DNA from: Gluconacetobacter liquefaciens
GTDB taxonomy: Bacteria; Pseudomonadota; Alphaproteobacteria; Acetobacterales; Acetobacteraceae
Length of the DNA: 64,000 nucleotides
Assembly (NCBI RefSeq): GCF_003350405.1
Contig: NZ_QQAW01000005.1
Coordinates: 1-64,000, forward strand
Reading direction: 5' to 3'
Every line of letters begins with the position of its first letter. Positions within the stretch are counted from its first letter, which is position 1. Positions 28,007 through 37,822 of this stretch are shown here, one piece after another. The translations under genes and the position numbers were made by a program. A model generated the notes under the pieces. It made no database searches. It saw only the letters and a list, made by a program, of their open reading frames with translations, and was not told the DNA's origin.

Positions 28007-28426
28007 ATGGCCCCGGCAATCAGCGGACTGAATCATATTACCCTTGCGGTGACGGATCTGGATCGTTCCATGGCCTTCTATCGCGACATGCTTGGCTGCG
28101 TGCTCCGCGCGCAATGGCCTGATGGTGCCTATCTCGAAGCCGGTTCGCTATGGCTCTGCCTGGCCCGTGAGGATGAAAGAGGGCAGAGGCCCCGGCCGGA
28201 TTACACGCATATCGCTTTCAGCGTATCCGATGAGGATTATCCCGTATTGGCGGAGCGGCTGCGTGCTTCATGCACGCTGTGGCGGCAGAACCGGAGCGAG
28301 GGGGATTCGACGTATTTTCTCGATCCTGACGGGCACAGGCTGGAAGTGCATGTTGGGTCTCTGGATTCGAGGCTGGCGTATTATCGGGCTCATCCGGAGA
28401 AGGGCGTGATGGTTTTCGCCGCCTGA
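28007..28426 (+). CDS. fosA: Fosfomycin resistance glutathione transferase FosA
   Basis: Encodes 139 residues of the glyoxalase/VOC fold. The Mn2+ ligands of FosA are all present: His10 in GLNHITLAV, His68 in DYTHIAFSV and Glu113 in [10 protein letters not shown]. The fosfomycin-binding loop [16 protein letters not shown] is intact. The length equals that of chromosomal FosA enzymes, which open the fosfomycin epoxide with glutathione. AGGACG precedes the ATG. It is a single gene between the iron operon and a second receptor, with base composition like its neighbours, suggesting a native gene. Confidence 0.93.
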   Translation: MAPAISGLNHITLAVTDLDRSMAFYRDMLGCVLRAQWPDGAYLEAGSLWLCLAREDERGQRPRPDYTHIAFSVSDEDYPVLAERLRASCTLWRQNRSEGDSTYFLDPDGHRLEVHVGSLDSRLAYYRAHPEKGVMVFAA

Positions 28427-28540
28427 GGTGGTGGCTGGCGAATGTCCGCATGGGGGCGGAATGGCTGTTGCCCTGCTCCGCCTGATCGGTCATAGCCCGC
28501 ACCATATGCAGATGTTCAATTTTATATGCCGAGGCGCCGC

Positions 28541-30868
28541 ATGATCACACGCACCAGCAGGTTTCGGGTTGGCGGATCGCTGTGGGCCTCGGGCGTTTCC
28601 ATCGGGGCATGCGTGGTGGCGCTCCTTTCTGCCACATCCGCGCAGGCTGCGCCTGTCGAGGCGGCCGCGATGCCGGAGAGCGGCCGCAAGCCTGTCATAG
28701 CCGCGAGGCAACCCCTACCCGCGCCGACGGCGCCCGAGGCCGTCGAGGTCAGCGGGATTCGGCGCGCCTTCACCCATGGCGCCGCCCAGCATCTGCCGGA
28801 CGCCGATACGCGCCTGACGGCGGAGCGGTTGACCGAGCGCGGGGTCGTGGATCTGCGCGGGCTGGAATATGTGGCGCCGAACCTGACGGTGCAGACCATC
28901 AACGGCACGGCTTCGACCAATTTCTATCTGCGTGGCCTGGGCTTCAACGACTTTACCCAGAACAATATGGGGCCGGTCGTGACCTATGTGGACGACGTGG
29001 CCTTCCCCTATTCGACCATGGCTTCGGGGCTGATGTTCGACATGGCGGATGTGACCGTTACCCCCGGCCCGGTGGGCACCGAGCATGGCCAGTCGACCAC
29101 CGGCGGTGAGGTGAAGCTGCGGACGAACGACCCCACCGATACGTTCCATTATGGCGCGAGCGAGGACATTGCCTCCTACGCCCGCAGCCGCAGCGATGCC
29201 TATGTCTCGGGGCCGATCGCGCATGGCCTGAGCTTCCGCCTTGCGGGGCAGGTGCGTCAGGGGGGCGGATGGCAGACCAATCCGCTGAACGGCGCGCATC
29301 TGGGCGATGCCGATAGCTGGGCGCTGCGGGCCAAGCTGAAATGGACCCCCGACGCACGGACGACGGTGATGTTCTCGGGCCATGTGGTGCGCGACCAGAG
29401 CGAGGTGGTGGGCGGTGTGCCCGTCGCCCGCCTGATCGGCTCGGCGCCTATCCCGCATCTGGGCTGGACGCAGACGGAATGGTCGGCGAAGGACGCCTTT
29501 ACCGATGTGATCGGGCGCCGGCACGGGTTGAAGCCCAGCGAGAATAACTGGTTCTGGGGCGCGGACTTGCATATCGCGCATGATTTCGGCCCAGTGACCG
29601 TGACGGCGATCAGCGCCTTCGAGACCGAGCGCGAAGCCGAGTTCACCGACCAGGATGCGACGGCGGCGGCCCAGGCGGATGCCTATCGCACCATCGCGGC
29701 CAACAGCTTTACGCAGGAAGTGCGGCTGGCGAACAGCCGTGGCGGCGACAGGCTGCAATGGGTGGTCGGCGCCTATTACCAGCGTTCGCGGATGAATCAG
29801 GCCTTTCCGTTCGACTATACGGATTACCTGCCGGCCCGCGGCTATATGCAGGTCTCCACCTTCGGGTTGAATCAGGAGGCCACGTCGCAGTTCGGCCATG
29901 TCAGCTATCGGCTGCCGCGCAATGTGACGCTGTTTGTGGGGCTGCTGCATGAAATCGACGACCGGGGGATTACCGGACTGACGTCGCGGATCTATGGCGG
30001 GCGCACGCTGAATTTCCACGGCGAGAACACGGCGGCGGCGCAGTTTGCCGGGCAGGTGGGGGTGTCGTGGCAGGCGACGAAGAATGTCCTGCTCTATTAC
30101 AAGATGAGCAAGGGCTTCAAAGCGGGGGGCTTCACCGCCAATAACACGCAGGTCCAGGCGCAGCTCGACCCTTTCAGGCCTGAAACCGTGCTGACCTATG
30201 AACTGGGGCTGAAGAGCGACCCGATTCCCAACGTGCTGCGGGTCAACGCTGCTGCGTTCTACAACGATTTTCACAATCAGCAGATTCTCGGCACGATCCT
30301 GATCCCGAATTACGGGCCGTTGAGCCAGTTGACCAATGTGCCGAAATCAGAAAGCTGGGGCTTCGAGGGCACGATCGACCTGCATCCGGTCCGCCATGTG
30401 TTCGTTACCCAGAATATCGGCTGGCAGCGCGGGAATTTCCAGAATTTCCCCACCGTCAATCGCGCGAAGACCAACGCCTACTATGCGCGGACGGGCGAGT
30501 GGAAGGCGATCAACGATAATTTTTCGGGCGTGGATAACGGGCAGCCGAAACTGACGCTGAACGGGCAACTCGACTGGCGCCAGGCCGTCAGCCACGATTA
30601 CGCGGTCGAGTTCGGGCCTAACTGGGTCTATCGCGGCGCGCAGGCCATGACGCCGGGCGGGACGGGCTTCTATCGCCTGCCGCCCTATTTTCTGCTGGGC
30701 GCGCATGTCACGCTGCGACCGGCGTCGGATCGCTGGCAGGTGACGGTCTATGCGTCGAACATCCTGAACCGGCAGTATTTTACCTCCGGCGGACAGGCGA
30801 CGACGACGTATCTCTACATTCCCGGTTCACCGCGTTTCATCGGCGGTCGGGTGTCCTGCGGGTTCTGA
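28541..30868 (+). CDS. TonB-dependent receptor (second)
   Basis: Encodes 775 residues. The start at 28541 has GAGG six bases upstream; the ATG at 28526 has none. A signal peptide ends near AQAAPVE. The plug includes VDLRGLEYVAPNLTVQ and an STNFYLRGLGFNDF stretch, and the barrel ends in GRVSCGF, with a terminal Phe as in outer-membrane proteins. The plug type is that of the CirA/FyuA-like and sphingomonad-type receptors of broad substrate range. It converges on dgoD; no Fur-like site is seen. The substrate is unknown and might be a carbohydrate, given its neighbours. Confidence 0.9.
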   Translation: MITRTSRFRVGGSLWASGVSIGACVVALLSATSAQAAPVEAAAMPESGRKPVIAARQPLPAPTAPEAVEVSGIRRAFTHGAAQHLPDADTRLTAERLTERGVVDLRGLEYVAPNLTVQTINGTASTNFYLRGLGFNDFTQNNMGPVVTYVDDVAFPYSTMASGLMFDMADVTVTPGPVGTEHGQSTTGGEVKLRTNDPTDTFHYGASEDIASYARSRSDAYVSGPIAHGLSFRLAGQVRQGGGWQTNPLNGAHLGDADSWALRAKLKWTPDARTTVMFSGHVVRDQSEVVGGVPVARLIGSAPIPHLGWTQTEWSAKDAFTDVIGRRHGLKPSENNWFWGADLHIAHDFGPVTVTAISAFETEREAEFTDQDATAAAQADAYRTIAANSFTQEVRLANSRGGDRLQWVVGAYYQRSRMNQAFPFDYTDYLPARGYMQVSTFGLNQEATSQFGHVSYRLPRNVTLFVGLLHEIDDRGITGLTSRIYGGRTLNFHGENTAAAQFAGQVGVSWQATKNVLLYYKMSKGFKAGGFTANNTQVQAQLDPFRPETVLTYELGLKSDPIPNVLRVNAAAFYNDFHNQQILGTILIPNYGPLSQLTNVPKSESWGFEGTIDLHPVRHVFVTQNIGWQRGNFQNFPTVNRAKTNAYYARTGEWKAINDNFSGVDNGQPKLTLNGQLDWRQAVSHDYAVEFGPNWVYRGAQAMTPGGTGFYRLPPYFLLGAHVTLRPASDRWQVTVYASNILNRQYFTSGGQATTTYLYIPGSPRFIGGRVSCGF

Positions 30869-30928
30869 GAGCATGATGGGACAGGTGCGCCGGGATAGCC
30901 GGCCCACCTGTCCAATGCCGTGCGGCTG

Positions 30929-32077
30929 TCACCACTCCGCGAAGCTGCCGTCCGCGTGGCGCCAGACCGGGTTGCGCCAGCGATGCCCGTCGGCCGCCCG
31001 CGCACGCACATAATCCTCGTTGATTTCCACCCCCAGGCCCGGCGCGTCGGGGATGGCGACGTGGCCGTCCTTGTAGGCGAAGATTTCGGGATTGGTGATG
31101 TAGTCCAGCAGGTCGTTGCCACGATTGTAATGAATGCCCAGCGACTGTTCCTGGATAAAGGCATTGTAGCAGACGGCATCGAGTTGCAGGTTGGCCGCCA
31201 GGGCGATGGGGCCGAGCGGACAGTGCAGCGCCAGCGCGACATCGTAGGCTTCCGCCATGTTGGCGATCTTGCGCGTTTCGGTGATGCCGCCGGCGTGGGA
31301 GGGGTCCGGCTGGATGATGTCCACATGGCCGTCGGCCAGGATCTTCTTGAAGTCCCAGCGGGAATACAGGCGCTCGCCCAATGCGATGGGCGTGGAGCAG
31401 TGGCGGGTGATCTCTTCCAGGGCCTCGGCATGTTCGCTCAGGACCGGTTCCTCGATGAACATCAGGCGGAACGGGTCCAGTTCGCGGGCCAGGATCTTGG
31501 CCATCGGCCGGTGGACGCGGCCGTGGAAATCGACCCCGATCCCGAAATCCGGCCCCATTGCCTCGCGGATGGCCTGGACGCGGGCAAGCACCGCGTCCAC
31601 CTTGGCGTGGCTGTCGACGAACTGCATTTCCTCCGTGCCGTTCATCTTCACGGCCGTAAAACCGCGGCTGCCGACGTCCCGCGCCATCGCCGCCGTGTCG
31701 GCCGGCCGATCGCCGCCGATCCAGGAATAGACGCGGATGCGGTCGCGCAGCTTGCCGCCGAGCAATTGATGCACTGGCACGCCCAGAGCGCGGCCCTTGA
31801 TGTCCCACAGAGCCTGGTCGATGCCGGCGATGGCGCTCATATGCTGGCCACCGCCGCGATAGAAGCCGCCGCGATACATCACCGTCCAATGATCCTCGAT
31901 CAGGAATGGATCGCGGCCGATGAGGTAATCGGACAATTCGTCGACAGCGGCGGCGACGGTATGGGCGCGCCCTTCCAGCACCGGCTCGCCCCAGCCGGAA
32001 ATGCCTTCATCGGTTTCGATCTTCAGAAAGCACCAGCGCGGCGGCACGATGAAAGTGGTGAGTTTGGTGATCTTCAT
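30929..32077 (-). CDS. dgoD: D-galactonate dehydratase
   Basis: Encodes 382 residues, exactly the length of E. coli DgoD, in the enolase superfamily (mandelate racemase group). Metal-ligand and base motifs include [20 protein letters not shown] and [11 protein letters not shown]-like [12 protein letters not shown]. It dehydrates D-galactonate to 2-dehydro-3-deoxygalactonate. It is the last gene of the cluster: its ATG overlaps the stop of the transporter by four bases. The gene product should be intact even if the transporter is frameshifted, although coupling may be lost. Confidence 0.95.
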   Translation of the reverse strand: MKITKLTTFIVPPRWCFLKIETDEGISGWGEPVLEGRAHTVAAAVDELSDYLIGRDPFLIEDHWTVMYRGGFYRGGGQHMSAIAGIDQALWDIKGRALGVPVHQLLGGKLRDRIRVYSWIGGDRPADTAAMARDVGSRGFTAVKMNGTEEMQFVDSHAKVDAVLARVQAIREAMGPDFGIGVDFHGRVHRPMAKILARELDPFRLMFIEEPVLSEHAEALEEITRHCSTPIALGERLYSRWDFKKILADGHVDIIQPDPSHAGGITETRKIANMAEAYDVALALHCPLGPIALAANLQLDAVCYNAFIQEQSLGIHYNRGNDLLDYITNPEIFAYKDGHVAIPDAPGLGVEINEDYVRARAADGHRWRNPVWRHADGSFAEW

Positions 32078-33407
32078 GAGCGGACCCTCTGTTCCATGAT
32101 GGGGGACACTGGTGTGGGCGTCGGGTGGCGTGGCCGGCCGGCGGCTTTCAGGCCCACCAGGCCGCCGGTAGCCAGGGCGGCGGCGATCAGCAGCATGCCG
32201 GAGTCGTAGCTGCCGGTTGCATCCCTGATCCGGCCGATCAGGGGGGCAGGCCCATGCCGGCGAACTGCGCCATGGCATTGATCAGCCCGATGCCGGCGGC
32301 CGATGCCGCGCCGGAAAGCTGGCCGGCGGTAGCGGCCCAGAAGACGGGCGTGGCGGCCCAGTTCAGCCCCACGGCCGCGATCAGCAGCCCATACGCGGCG
32401 ACGGATGCGCCTGTCCGTGCCACCAGGATGCTGCCCGCCAGCAGCAGGCCGGACAGGAGAAGTGGCAGGCCCAGATGCAGCGCGCGTTCGCCGGTATGAT
32501 CGGAATGACGGCCGTTGGCGTACATCAGGATGCAGGCCAGCAGGAACGGCAGAGCCGAGAGCAGGCCGACCAGAAGCGTGTCGCCGCCCGACATGCTCTT
32601 GATCAGGAGCGGCATGAACAACGTGACGCCGATCGTGCCGAATGCCTGCAACAGCCATACCATGGCCAGGGCCCATACCCGCCCGCTGCGCAGGGCCGGG
32701 CGCCAGTCGTGGGAATGCTCCGGGCCCTGCTGGGCATGGTCGGCCGCAAGCGTCCTGGCCAGCCATGTCTTTTCCTCGGGAGACAGGAACGTGCCCGTGG
32801 CCGGGCTGTCCGGCAGACAGACCAGGACCAGCGCACCAAGCAGAACGGCCGGCAGGCCCTCGATCATGAACAGCCAGCGCCATCCGGCAATGTTTCCCAC
32901 GCCGTCGAGCTTCATCAGCAGCCCGGAGACCGGCAGGCCGATGACCGAGGCAAGGGCCGCGCCGATATAGAAGAACGACATCGCACGCCCCCGCTCGCGG
33001 GCCGGATACCACAGCGAGAGGTAATAGATGACACCGGGGGTGAAGCCAGCTTCGGCCGCGCCGAGCAGCAGGCGGACCCCGTAGAGCTGCCAGTGGCTGT
33101 TGACGAAGCCGAGCAGGACGGCGACGACACCCCACGAGAGCATGATGCGGGCGATCCAGCGCCGTGCGCCGAACCGCACGAGGGCCAGATTGCTGGGGAT
33201 TTCGAAAATCGTATAGGTAATGAAGAATAATCCGGCGGCGATGCCGTACATTTCCGCGGTCATCTTCAGGTCCGCGCTCATTGCCAGCGCCGCGATCGAG
33301 ATGTTCGAGCGGTCGATATAGGCGGCGAAGTAGCACAGCATCAGGAAGGGTAGCAGCCGCCAGGAAATGCGCCGGATCGTGTCCGCGCGCTGTCTTTCAT
33401 CAAACAT
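32074..33407 (-). pseudogene. dgoT: MFS galactonate transporter DgoT-like, frameshifted near its C-terminus
   Basis: Starts at 33407 and reads as an anion:cation symporter of the MFS: RRISWRLLPFLMLCYFAAYIDR with its conserved Asp-Arg, a long periplasmic loop with SLWYPARERGRAM, and about 12 helices. At plus-strand 32241-32246 there are six G; the frame requires seven. The C6 version meets TGA after LPP at about residue 389 (stop at 32238), losing the last helix. The missing part ([15 protein letters not shown] onward) is encoded in the next frame and ends at 32074, overlapping dgoD. Corrected length is 444 residues. Substrate is inferred from the operon. Confidence 0.8.
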
Positions 33408-33471
33408 GGGCGTGTATCCCGCAGGCGCCGTTTTCCGGCGCGTTCTTGTTGTTGTTTTCTGGTGGGGAGGA

Positions 33472-34092
33472 TTATTCGAGCGCGGCCCACGCATCGGCGA
33501 AGGCGCGCGCGCGGTCGGTAACCTGGCCTGCGCTGTCGCCGGGGCGATAGAGGGCCGAGCCGAGGCCGAACCCCGCCGCACCGGCCGCGACATAGGGCGC
33601 CATGGTCTCGGGCGTGATGCCGCCGACGGGCAGGAAGCGTGTGCGCTGCGGAAAGACGCTGCACCATGCCTTGAGGACCGCCGGCGGCATGGACTCGGCA
33701 GGAAACAGCTTCAGCGCGTCGGCACCATGGCGCAGGGCGGCAAAGCCTTCGGTAGGGGTGGCGACGCCCGGCGTGCAGACCATGCCGGCGGCTTTGGCGG
33801 CCTGGATGACCTGCGGGTCGCTGTGCGGCATCACTACCAGCCGGCCGCCGGCTTCGGCCAGCCGGTCGATTTGTTCCGGTGCGGTCACGGTGCCGGCGCC
33901 GACCAGGATGTCCGGCCCCAGTTCGGCAGCGAGGCGGCGGATACTGTCGAAGGGCTCGGGCGAGTTGAGCGGCACCTCGATGATGGCAAAGCCGGCGGTG
34001 ACGAGCGCCTGGCCGATCGGTACCACCTCGTCGGGCCGCACGCCGCGCAGGATGGCGACCAGGGGGAAACGGTCGAGGAAGCGCTGGATCAT
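33472..34092 (-). CDS. dgoA: 2-Dehydro-3-deoxy-6-phosphogalactonate aldolase
   Basis: Encodes 206 residues of the KDPG/KDPGal aldolase family. Glu39 (IIEVPLNSP), the GAGTVT loop and the Schiff-base Lys128 (ADALKLFPAE) are present. The wording VPLNSPEP is the DgoA-type variant, unlike the TLRT of Eda enzymes. It splits KDPGal into pyruvate and glyceraldehyde-3-phosphate. The ATG overlaps the dgoK stop by four bases. A 64-base gap separates it from the transporter. Confidence 0.95.
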   Translation of the reverse strand: MIQRFLDRFPLVAILRGVRPDEVVPIGQALVTAGFAIIEVPLNSPEPFDSIRRLAAELGPDILVGAGTVTAPEQIDRLAEAGGRLVVMPHSDPQVIQAAKAAGMVCTPGVATPTEGFAALRHGADALKLFPAESMPPAVLKAWCSVFPQRTRFLPVGGITPETMAPYVAAGAAGFGLGSALYRPGDSAGQVTDRARAFADAWAALE

Positions 34093-35024
34093 GGCATGGT
34101 CTCCTGGACGGGTTCGGGGATGACCAGTCCGGCCTGGCAGGCGATGCGCCACAGGCCGGCTTCGGCCGCGCCTTCGATGGCGGGGACATCGGTGATGCCG
34201 AAATGGCTGAGGGCGCAACGGTAACGGGCGCAGAGCGCCGCATCGCCGATAAGGGCCAGCCGACCGGCCCCCTGGCCGGCGGCCAGTGCGCTGCGGATCT
34301 CGTCGCCGATCAGCAGGCCGGACAGATAGGGCAGGCTGGCGGCCGCCGGCAGCGTGCTCAGCAGCACCTGCGCGCGTGCCGAGAACAGGAGCGCCGCAAG
34401 TCCGTCGCCGTCGCGGGCGGTCATGACGCCCGCGTCGAAGCCGCTCTCGTCGGGGGGCAGGTCGCCTTGCAGGCGCCCCAGGATGGAATGGCCGCACAGT
34501 ACTGCGAAGAGTTCGCCCGTCATGAAGGTGGTGAAGGCGGCGATGCGCCCGTCTGCGAGAACGGCCCATTTGCTATGGGTGCCGGGCAGCAGCAGCCGGC
34601 CGCAGGCCAGGCCGGGATCAATCGTCAGCGCGCCGATGATCTGTGTTTCCTCGCCGCGCATGACTTCGGCGCGCGGTGTGTCCATCGCCAGGCCGGGCAC
34701 GATGTGCAGCACGCCGCCATCGCCGGAGGGAACGCTGATCAGGCTCTCGGCCATTTCGGCGGCACCGGCGGCGTTGCGGCGATAGGGGGCCTGGGCCCAT
34801 CCTTGCGCGCTGCCGATCATGCCGGCGGCGATGGCAGGCAGATGCGGCCACCGCCTCCGCCATGCTCCGGCGATCTGTGCGAAGGAGGCTGCGAAACCAT
34901 CATGCGGCGTCTGCATGATTCCCAACCGTTCGGCCCGGCGTTCCAGCACCGTGCCGTTGGCCCCCAGCAGGAATGCGCGCAGCGAGGACGTGCCCCAGTC
35001 GAGCGCGATCAGACGGGGTGTCAT
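34089..35024 (-). CDS. dgoK: 2-Dehydro-3-deoxygalactonokinase
   Basis: Encodes 311 residues of the ASKHA-type DgoK family. It opens with LIALDWGTSSLRAFL, the phosphate-1 motif, and has IPGLA-like HIVPGLAMDTPRAEVMRG and LPGTHSKWAVL in the middle. It phosphorylates 2-dehydro-3-deoxygalactonate at C6 for DgoA. Its ATG overlaps the stop of the upstream regulator gene, and its stop overlaps dgoA, so the first three genes are coupled. Confidence 0.95.
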   Translation of the reverse strand: MTPRLIALDWGTSSLRAFLLGANGTVLERRAERLGIMQTPHDGFAASFAQIAGAWRRRWPHLPAIAAGMIGSAQGWAQAPYRRNAAGAAEMAESLISVPSGDGGVLHIVPGLAMDTPRAEVMRGEETQIIGALTIDPGLACGRLLLPGTHSKWAVLADGRIAAFTTFMTGELFAVLCGHSILGRLQGDLPPDESGFDAGVMTARDGDGLAALLFSARAQVLLSTLPAAASLPYLSGLLIGDEIRSALAAGQGAGRLALIGDAALCARYRCALSHFGITDVPAIEGAAEAGLWRIACQAGLVIPEPVQETMP

Positions 35025-35827
35025 GCGAAGGCCCTCCGCCGGGGCAGCCAGCCCAGTTCGCGCGAGATGGCCTGCGCGGTGGCGACCACGGCGGGGGCCA
35101 GTTCGTGCATGCGCGTCTCGGACATATAAACCGTGGCGCTGGCGACGCTGACGGCGGCGATCACCGTGCCGGTCGCGTCACGGATGGCGGCGGCCACGCA
35201 TCGAATACCGGGCTCGTTCTCCTCGAAATCGAAGGCGCAGGCTGCAAGGCCGGACTGGCGCAGCCCTGAGCGATATTCAGGCCAGGCGGGCAGCCGTGCG
35301 TTGGGCGTGGCCGGATGGCTGAGAGCCGCATCGTAAAGCGTCCGCCACTCGGCTTCCGGCAGATCCAGCATCAGTGCCTTGCCCAGACCGGTGGAGGCGA
35401 TCGGCATGCGTTTGCCCACGCGCGACCGCATTTCCAGGCCGCGCTGCCCGGCAATCTTGTCCAGATACAGCACTTCGATGCCTTCGCGGATGCCCAGATG
35501 CACGGTGTCGCGGGTGGTGGTGCCCAGGGCATCGAGATGTGGGCGGGCTACGGCCACCACCGGCAGGGTGTCGCGGGCCAGAAAACCCATTTCCACCAGG
35601 CGGGGACCCAGAATGAACGTCTGGCCGCCACCGCTGGACGGTGCGCGCAGATAGCCCGCCTGCACCAGGGCACTGGCCAGCCGGTGGGTAGTACTGCGGC
35701 TGCATCCGATGGTGGCGGCGATGTCGGTCAATGTGCGATGGCCCGCCGCCACGGCCTCGATCACTGCCAGGCCGCGCGTCAGGGTCTGTGTCCCGGCGGG
35801 AAAGGCGACGCTATCGGTTCCTGTCAT
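35021..35827 (-). CDS. IclR-family regulator of the galactonate cluster
   Basis: Encodes 268 residues. The N-terminal winged helix-turn-helix runs through LTRGLAVIEAVAAGHRTLTD and SRSTTHRLASALVQAGYL. The IclR effector domain follows, with LGKALMLDLPEAEW and ENEPGIRCVAAAIRD. It is the first gene of the operon, so it controls its own transcription with dgoKA-dgoT-dgoD. E. coli uses a GntR-type DgoR instead, so the regulator class has been replaced here. A galactonate-derived inducer is expected. An imperfect dyad upstream (35900-35916) is its likely site. Confidence 0.92.
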   Translation of the reverse strand: MTGTDSVAFPAGTQTLTRGLAVIEAVAAGHRTLTDIAATIGCSRSTTHRLASALVQAGYLRAPSSGGGQTFILGPRLVEMGFLARDTLPVVAVARPHLDALGTTTRDTVHLGIREGIEVLYLDKIAGQRGLEMRSRVGKRMPIASTGLGKALMLDLPEAEWRTLYDAALSHPATPNARLPAWPEYRSGLRQSGLAACAFDFEENEPGIRCVAAAIRDATGTVIAAVSVASATVYMSETRMHELAPAVVATAQAISRELGWLPRRRAFA

Positions 35828-35899
35828 GTCCGTGTTCTTCCGTCTGCTTGCCGGCACCATGAGGCGGGTGATGGGGTGTCGTCAATATTTTGGAACAAC

Positions 35900-35916
35900 A
35901 TCTCATATAGTGGGAT
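35900..35916. promoter_or_regulatory. Candidate IclR operator
   Basis: ATCTCATATAGTGGGAT is an imperfect 17-base dyad, with five of the six outer pairs matching (ATCTCA against ATCCCA). IclR regulators of sugar-acid genes often bind dyads of this kind. It lies 73 bases upstream of the iclR start, in the 364-base divergent gap to oprB. It could serve both directions. Nearby bases are AT-rich, which suits a promoter. Confidence 0.4.
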
Positions 35917-36132
35917 ACGTTGGTTGATCAGCCGATGGGTTTGCTTCTATCGATACGGAAGACTGCGCAGCATCCTGGAAATTTATCCCGGTATTTCGGG
36001 ACAAGTTCCGGATGCGAGACGGGGTTCAATATCAAGAGCGTCATATGAGGCGTCACATGCGTAACCAGAGAAACAGAGATCGTTCGCGGAATCGGTGGCG
36101 GGACGGGAGTCTTCGCCGGCGCTAGCGGTTGC

Positions 36133-36156
36133 GGCACGCCGGCAGGACGGCGTGCC
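36133..36156 (+). promoter_or_regulatory. Perfect hairpin in the oprB leader
   Basis: GGCACGCCG and CGGCGTGCC form a nine-base perfect stem around a six-base loop (GCAGGA). It ends 35 bases before the oprB start codon and is not followed by a T-run. In the mRNA leader it may stabilise the transcript or affect initiation; a protein-binding role on DNA is also possible. Confidence 0.4.
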
Positions 36157-36191
36157 CGGCTTGAGCTGTTCTGTGAAAGCGGATCTTTTTC

Positions 36192-37757
36192 ATGAAAATT
36201 CACGATGTATCGCGGACCTTACTGTCCGCCATGGCCCTGCTGTGTCTTCAGAACATGCCTGCCTGGGCCGGGCCGGAGTCTCTTGGGACGCATGCTGCGC
36301 CGCCTGTCGTTTCTCCTGCCTCCAAACCGGCCGGCAAGGCCAGCACGCGCGTGATTGTGAACAATGGGGCGGTCGTGCGTTCTTCAGCAATCCTGCCCGC
36401 CGATAACCTGCATGTGGCGTCGGCCGACGACATGCCTTCGTCGACGCGACAGCGCGAAAACCTGGGCGTGAACGCATCCGCCCTGGGGTCGACCTGGTCG
36501 GAAGTGCGTGTCGTGCCGAAACTGGACCGGTTGCTGGGTGCGATGGGTGGCTGGCGGCAGCGCCTGTCGGATGCCGGTTTCGATTTCACCTTGAGCTATC
36601 TGGCGGAGACCGTCGGCAATGTGGCGGGCGGGCGTCGGAGAGGGGTGGATTATTCGCACCAGATCGTCATGGGAACCGATTTTGATCTTGAAAAGATGAT
36701 GGGTGCAAAAGGGCTTTCGTTCCACATGCTGGGCGTCCAGCGCGCGGGCCGGAGTGTTGCGACCGATTATCTGGGGGTGACGGGCCTGACCCAGCCGCAG
36801 GAGGATTACGGGGTCGGTGGCAATGTGCTGTACAAACTGGTCTATATCTATCTTGAGCAGAAGCTGTTCGGTGGAAAGCTGCTGGTGGATGTCGGCCACA
36901 TGCCGGCCAATCTCAAGTTCGGAACATCGTATTTCGCGTGCTATGCGCTCAATAACGTGACATGCGCGCACCCCACGGCATTGTCGGCCGGTACGAAATG
37001 GCGGTCCTGGCCTTTTTCGCAATGGGGCATGATGGCACGGCTCAATCCCGGTCGGCACCTCTATGCGCAGGCTGGATTCTTCGAAGCATCGGCAACCGAA
37101 GGAGGGCGGGCGGGATTCAATTTCTCGTTTGCGCCTCTTGGCTATGTCATTCCGATGGAACTGGGGTGGGAACCCTCGCTCGGGCGCGATCGGCTGACCG
37201 GCCATTACAAGCTCGGCGGATATATCGACACGTCCGATCATCCCGATCCCTTCACCGCGCAGGACGGCACGCCGATTCTGCTCTCTCACCGGCCGGCGCG
37301 GATCGAACGTCAGCGGGGGGCGTGGTATGTGGGGGCGGATCAGATGGTGCTGCGTTACGGCAAGGCGAAAGACCAGGGGCTCATTCTCTTCGGCATCGCC
37401 GGTTGGGATATGGGGGCATCGCTGCCCGCGCAGAGCCAGTATACGGTCGGCATCATCTCGCAGGGCATGTTTCCCGCCCGTGTGACGGATGCGATTTCCC
37501 TGTTCTGGTCATGGCAGAACGTCAATCGCAAGATCACACGACTGCAGGAAATGCAGGCGGACCTGGGCTACGAGACGCTGCATGGCGGTGTGCGGATGCC
37601 GCAGGCAAGCTTTCAGGTCGTGGAACTGACCTACACGGCCTTCCTGACCAGAGGGCTGAAGATCCTGCCGGATCTGCAATATGTCATTCATCCGGATGCG
37701 ACGCGGACCTATCCGAATGCTCTGGAGGCCGGCTTCCGGCTTCTGGCGCAGTTCTGA
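36192..37757 (+). CDS. oprB: OprB-type carbohydrate porin
   Basis: Encodes 521 residues. A signal peptide ends at MPAWAGPE. About 100 residues of low-complexity linker follow, then the OprB barrel: LDRLLGAMGGWRQRLSDAGF, DLEKMMGAKGLSFHML and a final strand GFRLLAQF ending in Phe. OprB proteins carry sugars and sugar acids across the outer membrane. Placement directly divergent from the galactonate operon suggests it admits galactonate or a related compound. RBS quality is poor (AAAGCGGATC before the start). Confidence 0.9.
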   Translation: MKIHDVSRTLLSAMALLCLQNMPAWAGPESLGTHAAPPVVSPASKPAGKASTRVIVNNGAVVRSSAILPADNLHVASADDMPSSTRQRENLGVNASALGSTWSEVRVVPKLDRLLGAMGGWRQRLSDAGFDFTLSYLAETVGNVAGGRRRGVDYSHQIVMGTDFDLEKMMGAKGLSFHMLGVQRAGRSVATDYLGVTGLTQPQEDYGVGGNVLYKLVYIYLEQKLFGGKLLVDVGHMPANLKFGTSYFACYALNNVTCAHPTALSAGTKWRSWPFSQWGMMARLNPGRHLYAQAGFFEASATEGGRAGFNFSFAPLGYVIPMELGWEPSLGRDRLTGHYKLGGYIDTSDHPDPFTAQDGTPILLSHRPARIERQRGAWYVGADQMVLRYGKAKDQGLILFGIAGWDMGASLPAQSQYTVGIISQGMFPARVTDAISLFWSWQNVNRKITRLQEMQADLGYETLHGGVRMPQASFQVVELTYTAFLTRGLKILPDLQYVIHPDATRTYPNALEAGFRLLAQF

Positions 37758-37822
37758 TCAGCGCGCACAGGGGGAAAAGCCCTGAGAGTGCAGGATCGAA
37801 AAAAAACGATTTTTCAGGGAGT

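Noticed and set aside
37764-37822. Inverted CCCTGA/TCAGGG with A/T runs between oprB and tRNA-Arg
   Set aside because: The loop is about 30 bases and the stem only six, so termination is possible but not supported well enough for a separate feature.
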